The translations under genes were made by a program, and so were the position numbers. From Bacteroidota bacterium (GTDB taxonomy: Bacteria > Bacteroidota > Bacteroidia > UBA8524): a stretch of 37,148 bases of DNA. The notes below the pieces were generated by a model that searched no databases, was not told the DNA's origin, and was given only the letters and a program-made list of their open reading frames with translations. The stretch's first letter is position 1. Each line of letters begins with the position of its first letter. Positions 34,550-37,148 of this stretch are shown one piece after another. The stretch covers positions 1 to 37,148 of the forward strand of contig SBGR01000039.1 in NCBI GenBank assembly GCA_006226545.1, written 5' to 3'.

Positions 34550-34577
34550 CTAATATAATTAGAATACTAATATAATT
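34550..34577. promoter_or_regulatory. Tandem operator-like dyads in front of the XRE-S24 gene
   Basis: CTAATATAATT occurs at 34550-34560 and again at 34567-34577, spaced 17 bp. The first, extended to CTAATATAATTAG, is a perfect 5-bp-arm dyad (CTAAT-ATA-ATTAG); the second differs at one arm position. They lie about 22-50 bp upstream of the repressor start, where the promoter should be. Confidence 0.6.
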
Positions 34578-34584
34578 TGCAAAT

Positions 34585-34865
34585 GAATGAGAATTAAGGT
34601 TGAGGCCTGAAAGTAGAGGCCTCGCTTTGCTGCGCCACACTTTCGGCCAGGGTTGAGGTTGAGAGACGGACAGACGGAGGGACGGATATTCAGGTTTTAG
34701 TGTTCTGTAGAGGCGACACATGCGTCGCCCCTACGGCGATTAACAGTTATAAAGACATTAAAACAATCGACATTTAACAATCAACAAACCAGTCCCACAA
34801 TCCTACAGTCCCACAATCCAACAACCCACAATGGGGGTTTCACCGCTCTTCCACGTTACAACTGC
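34585..34865. repeat. Repeat-rich intergenic region between the SOS-like cassette and the T9SS gene
   Basis: No gene is seen in this stretch. It contains GGTTGAGG at 34598-34605 and 34651-34658, and an inverted repeat GGCCTGAAAGT (34604-34614) / ACTTTCGGCC (34639-34648). An 8-bp tandem (GAGAGACG, GACAGACG, GAGGGACG) occupies 34661-34684, and a near-perfect 28-bp palindrome 34707-34734. The 13-mer AGTCCCACAATCC occurs at 34791-34803 and 34807-34819, with a degenerate third unit near 34822. It resembles interspersed palindromic and tandem elements of Bacteroidota intergenic regions. Confidence 0.6.
34707..34734. repeat. 28-bp near-perfect palindrome (REP-like)
   Basis: Half sites GTAGAGGCGACACA and TGCGTCGCCCCTAC pair at 12 of 14 positions. 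It is GC-rich in an AT-richer spacer and could form a hairpin on either strand. It resembles short palindromic elements seen dispersed in Bacteroidota genomes; this is from memory. Confidence 0.6.
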
Positions 34866-36188
34866 ATGCGAATTCACATCGGTCTCTTTCTACTCTGTCT
34901 TTCCTTATCGCTAAATGCCCAGGATTTCTGGAAAAAATGCAGTCCTATTCCGAAGGGGGAATTTCCGTTTCTGATTCAAGGCCAGGGTACTCAAATCCAT
35001 GTTTTAAGTGGTGAAGGAAATTTGTTTCGCAGCGATGACATGGGCAAAAACTGGTACGAACTCTTGCAATGCGATTACCGTCCTAATGCACTGTACACCA
35101 ACGATTCACTAATGCTGGTGGCCGATTCATTGTTTGTTTACCGTTCTAGCGATGCCGGACAAACTTGGCAAAAGCAGCGCTTTCAAGGCAGTTATGCTCC
35201 GATGGTTTTTTTCAAAAGCTCCGGTGGCTACCTCTTTGCCTTAAGCGGCGACCGAATAAGCTTGCAGAAAGGCGATAGAATCTGGCGCTCAGCTGATAAC
35301 GGCCTCACTTGGCAAAAGAAATCGCTAGGCCTACAAGGAAATGGTTTTATCGAACACCTGAAAGAAGACGCTAAGGGCAGGCTGTATACGTTGACGGCCG
35401 ACGATGGACAAGGTGGTGCTTTATTCTATTCAGATGATCAAGGAGAACACTGGACAAAACAGCCTATTCTCTTCGATGGACAAAATGCGGTCAACGACGA
35501 CCTGTATATTCGTCAGGCGGGAAGCCTCTTACTTGAAGGCGACTCCATTACCCTTGGTTTTCATGGCTCTGCCGGCACCAACTCGCCGGTAGGCGTTCGC
35601 TTAACTTTAAAAAATCACCTGAACATGCAGGGCAAATGGAGGCAGATTAAACTCTCCGGTTCCAATTCCTTTTGGATGGACATAGTGCTATTGAATACAG
35701 CCTACAACGGATGTTCAGTCTACTATGGCTCCTTTATGAATACACTCTATAACGGGGGCGGAATTATCAAATACCCCAACGGAGAATGGGTAAAGCAGAA
35801 CTCCGGTCTAGACATCACTCCTATGGGTTATCAAGGCATGGAAATTAGCGCTTTAGCTAATGGTACCTTGGTGGGTTTGCAATGGGGCGATTACAATGTT
35901 TACTATAGCGATTCGGTAGCCTGTTATCCGTTAAGCAGTCCGCAATTACCCCCAAAAGAGGTAAACACCTTAGTCTATCCGCAACCTGCCGGCAATTGGT
36001 TCAGCATCGCTTCAGCACCTGAATCTGCCACCCGGTTCAGCTTATATGATATGCAAGGCCGATTGGTACTTCAAGGCTTATTGACAGAACAAAATACCTT
36101 GGAGCAAGTGAAGTCGGGCAGTTATATTCTGCAGCTGGAAGACCATTCCAAACAAGCGCTCAGTCGGTTACGGCTTATTCACTTTTAA
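34866..36188 (+). CDS. Secreted Asp-box (BNR) beta-propeller protein with T9SS sorting domain
   Basis: 440 residues. Signal peptide 1-18 (cut at NAQ). At least four Asp boxes of the S-x-D-x-G-x-x-W type occur around residues 56-63, 95-101, 142-149 and 189-196, as in sialidase/Vps10-like propellers. The C-terminal 70 residues (from about 370, including FSLYDMQGRLVLQG and SGSYILQLED) form a type A type IX secretion sorting domain. The protein would be exported to the cell surface or outside. Catalytic sialidase residues are not evident. Its 3' end overlaps the convergent sdpI-like gene by 14 bp. Confidence 0.88.
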   Translation: MRIHIGLFLLCLSLSLNAQDFWKKCSPIPKGEFPFLIQGQGTQIHVLSGEGNLFRSDDMGKNWYELLQCDYRPNALYTNDSLMLVADSLFVYRSSDAGQTWQKQRFQGSYAPMVFFKSSGGYLFALSGDRISLQKGDRIWRSADNGLTWQKKSLGLQGNGFIEHLKEDAKGRLYTLTADDGQGGALFYSDDQGEHWTKQPILFDGQNAVNDDLYIRQAGSLLLEGDSITLGFHGSAGTNSPVGVRLTLKNHLNMQGKWRQIKLSGSNSFWMDIVLLNTAYNGCSVYYGSFMNTLYNGGGIIKYPNGEWVKQNSGLDITPMGYQGMEISALANGTLVGLQWGDYNVYYSDSVACYPLSSPQLPPKEVNTLVYPQPAGNWFSIASAPESATRFSLYDMQGRLVLQGLLTEQNTLEQVKSGSYILQLEDHSKQALSRLRLIHF

Positions 36189-36852
36189 GTGAGCGATAGA
36201 CAAAATACGAATAGACGGTTGGGAAAATTAAACCGATCAGAACGGTTCCCAGTATCAATACCATCAGAAACGGTTCAGTTACAAAAAAGCTCAGAATAAT
36301 GGAAATGGCTGCACTTCCACTCAGTAGTTTAGCCGCCAAGCGATGTGTTCTGCGCCATACTTCTTCGTTTTGAAGCGTCCACGGTGTGCGGATTCCAACG
36401 AAGTAGTTGTTCCGCACTTTACCTAGATGATTGCCCAAAATCAGAAAGAGCAGCATCACAGCAGCACTAATGATTCGCGGGATTGGAATAGCATTTCCCA
36501 TGGCCTCCAAGTAGCTCATCACCACGATGCCCGCCATTAGCACATTCACAAAAATGCGCACGGTAAAATAGAGTCCTTTGAAATGCGGGTAATTGTTCTT
36601 CTTTGGATCAATTCGAGGTGCTATGTACAAAACTGAACTTGTAAAGAGTCCTATCACCGTCATGATGAGCATAAACTCAAATGGCTTCATGGTTCTGTCG
36701 GGTTTGCCGTTTAGTCCGTAATGCGAGGCTACTTCACTTGGTAAATCGGCTTGCCAAAGCAGATAGGCTAAAAATGGAATGGTGAGCGGAATCCAAATGA
36801 GAAGTTCTTGCCACCAGGCAAATCCAATAATTTTCTTGTCTGCTGTTTTCAT
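36175..36852 (-). CDS. SdpI-family membrane protein (DUF1648)
   Basis: 225 residues with about six membrane helices. The DUF1648 part (LPSEVASHYGLNGKPDRTM, about 36-54) and the SdpI-type C-terminal half (GNHLGKVRNNYFVGIRTPWTLQNEEVWRRTHRLA) are present. In Bacillus, SdpI gives immunity to the SdpC toxin and also sequesters the ArsR-like SdpR. It overlaps the ArsR-type gene by 4 nt (ATGA), the same pairing. No sdpC-like toxin gene is seen nearby. Confidence 0.88.
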   Translation of the reverse strand: MKTADKKIIGFAWWQELLIWIPLTIPFLAYLLWQADLPSEVASHYGLNGKPDRTMKPFEFMLIMTVIGLFTSSVLYIAPRIDPKKNNYPHFKGLYFTVRIFVNVLMAGIVVMSYLEAMGNAIPIPRIISAAVMLLFLILGNHLGKVRNNYFVGIRTPWTLQNEEVWRRTHRLAAKLLSGSAAISIILSFFVTEPFLMVLILGTVLIGLIFPTVYSYFVYRSLKSE

Positions 36853-37103
36853 TTCTTTAAAGTCATTATCCAGGCTAAAAGCTCTTCGAGCATGCTGGCA
36901 TTAAGTGAATAATAAACGTATTGTCCCTTCTTTATGCTAACCACCAATTCAGCCTGACGGAGTAAATCGAGGTGATGCGAGATGGTTGGCTTGCTTACCT
37001 CAAAAGCTGAGGATATCTCCCCTGCAGTGAGGTCACCTTTCTTCAACATCTCTAGTATCTCTCGGCGAATCGGATCGTTTAAAGCCTTCAGTAAGACATT
37101 CAT
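36849..37103 (-). CDS. ArsR-family winged-helix repressor (SdpR-like)
   Basis: 84 residues, one winged-helix domain: LNDPIRREILEMLKKGDLTAGEI, recognition region FEVSKPTISHHLDLL, and a KKGQYVYYSLN wing. No metal-binding ELCVCDL box is visible, so it is not a metal sensor; SdpR-type autorepressors lack it as well. It is co-transcribed with the SdpI-like gene. A palindrome 7 bp upstream is the likely operator. Confidence 0.9.
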   Translation of the reverse strand: MNVLLKALNDPIRREILEMLKKGDLTAGEISSAFEVSKPTISHHLDLLRQAELVVSIKKGQYVYYSLNASMLEELLAWIMTLKK

Positions 37104-37110
37104 AACGATA

Positions 37111-37127
37111 CAAATATAATATACTTG
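37111..37127. promoter_or_regulatory. Palindromic operator of the sdpR-like gene
   Basis: CAAATATA-A-TATACTTG: seven of eight positions pair about a central A. It sits 7 bp upstream of the ArsR-type start, where it would block transcription of the sdpRI-like operon. Confidence 0.5.
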
Positions 37128-37148
37128 ATACCATGAGGTGCGCTATGG

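Noticed and set aside
34791..34834. CRISPR-like repeats
   Set aside because: Units of only 13 bp with 2-3 bp between them and no cas genes; too short for a CRISPR array.

Overview
The window looks like a chromosomal segment of a Bacteroidota bacterium, probably Flavobacteriales-like. The signs are a secreted protein with a type IX secretion C-terminal domain, promoters matching the Bacteroidota -7 element TAnnTTTG, lipoprotein signal peptides, and mostly weak Shine-Dalgarno signals. No rRNA, tRNA, IS element, CRISPR array or prophage was seen. Genes are tightly packed, many with ATGA overlaps. The left 2.7 kb is clearly more AT-rich than what follows.

Left edge (1-2.7 kb, minus strand): a Nudix/winged-helix regulator of the NrtR type lies upstream of an SPFH (band 7) protein and an NAD-kinase-like protein cut by the window edge. 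Three palindromes of one design (TTTGCGT-N7-ACGCAAA) sit at the regulator's promoter and upstream of the SPFH gene, which suggests an autoregulated, nucleotide-sensing mini-regulon.

2.7-8.1 kb: a LysR regulator is divergent from a three-gene operon: a small unknown protein, DabB (NuoL-like proton channel subunit) and DabA (carbonic-anhydrase-like, DUF2309). This is a DAB inorganic-carbon accumulation system, closed by a hairpin terminator. 8.1-11.8 kb holds single plus-strand genes: a beta-lactamase-fold lipoprotein, a NAPE-PLD-like metallo-hydrolase, a c-type cytochrome lipoprotein and a 2OG-Fe(II) oxygenase.

11.8-14.5 kb (minus): a cold-shock-type operon (DEAD-box helicase, small charged protein, Csp) with a strong promoter and a leader of about 140 nt, then an eRF1-like and TerB-like pair. 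14.6-20.3 kb (plus): a six-gene overlapping molybdenum enzyme operon (membrane protein, THEP1-like NTPase, MobA, FdhD, small protein, YdeP/FdhF-type oxidoreductase). It is followed by a nucleoid-associated protein and a second Csp.

21.8-24.8 kb (minus): an unusual overlapping operon of a stand-alone E2-type acyltransferase, a cytochrome P450, PanD and a GNAT-like protein. It is divergent from a ClC channel. 26.4-28.3 kb: an outer-membrane beta-barrel protein and a diheme peroxidase lipoprotein. 28.4-34.5 kb (minus): a damage-inducible mutagenesis cassette with a LexA-like XRE-S24 repressor, Y-family polymerase, DnaE2-type polymerase and an SplB-like radical SAM protein, with paired operators in front. 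After a repeat-rich intergenic mosaic come a T9SS-exported Asp-box protein and an SdpR/SdpI-like pair.
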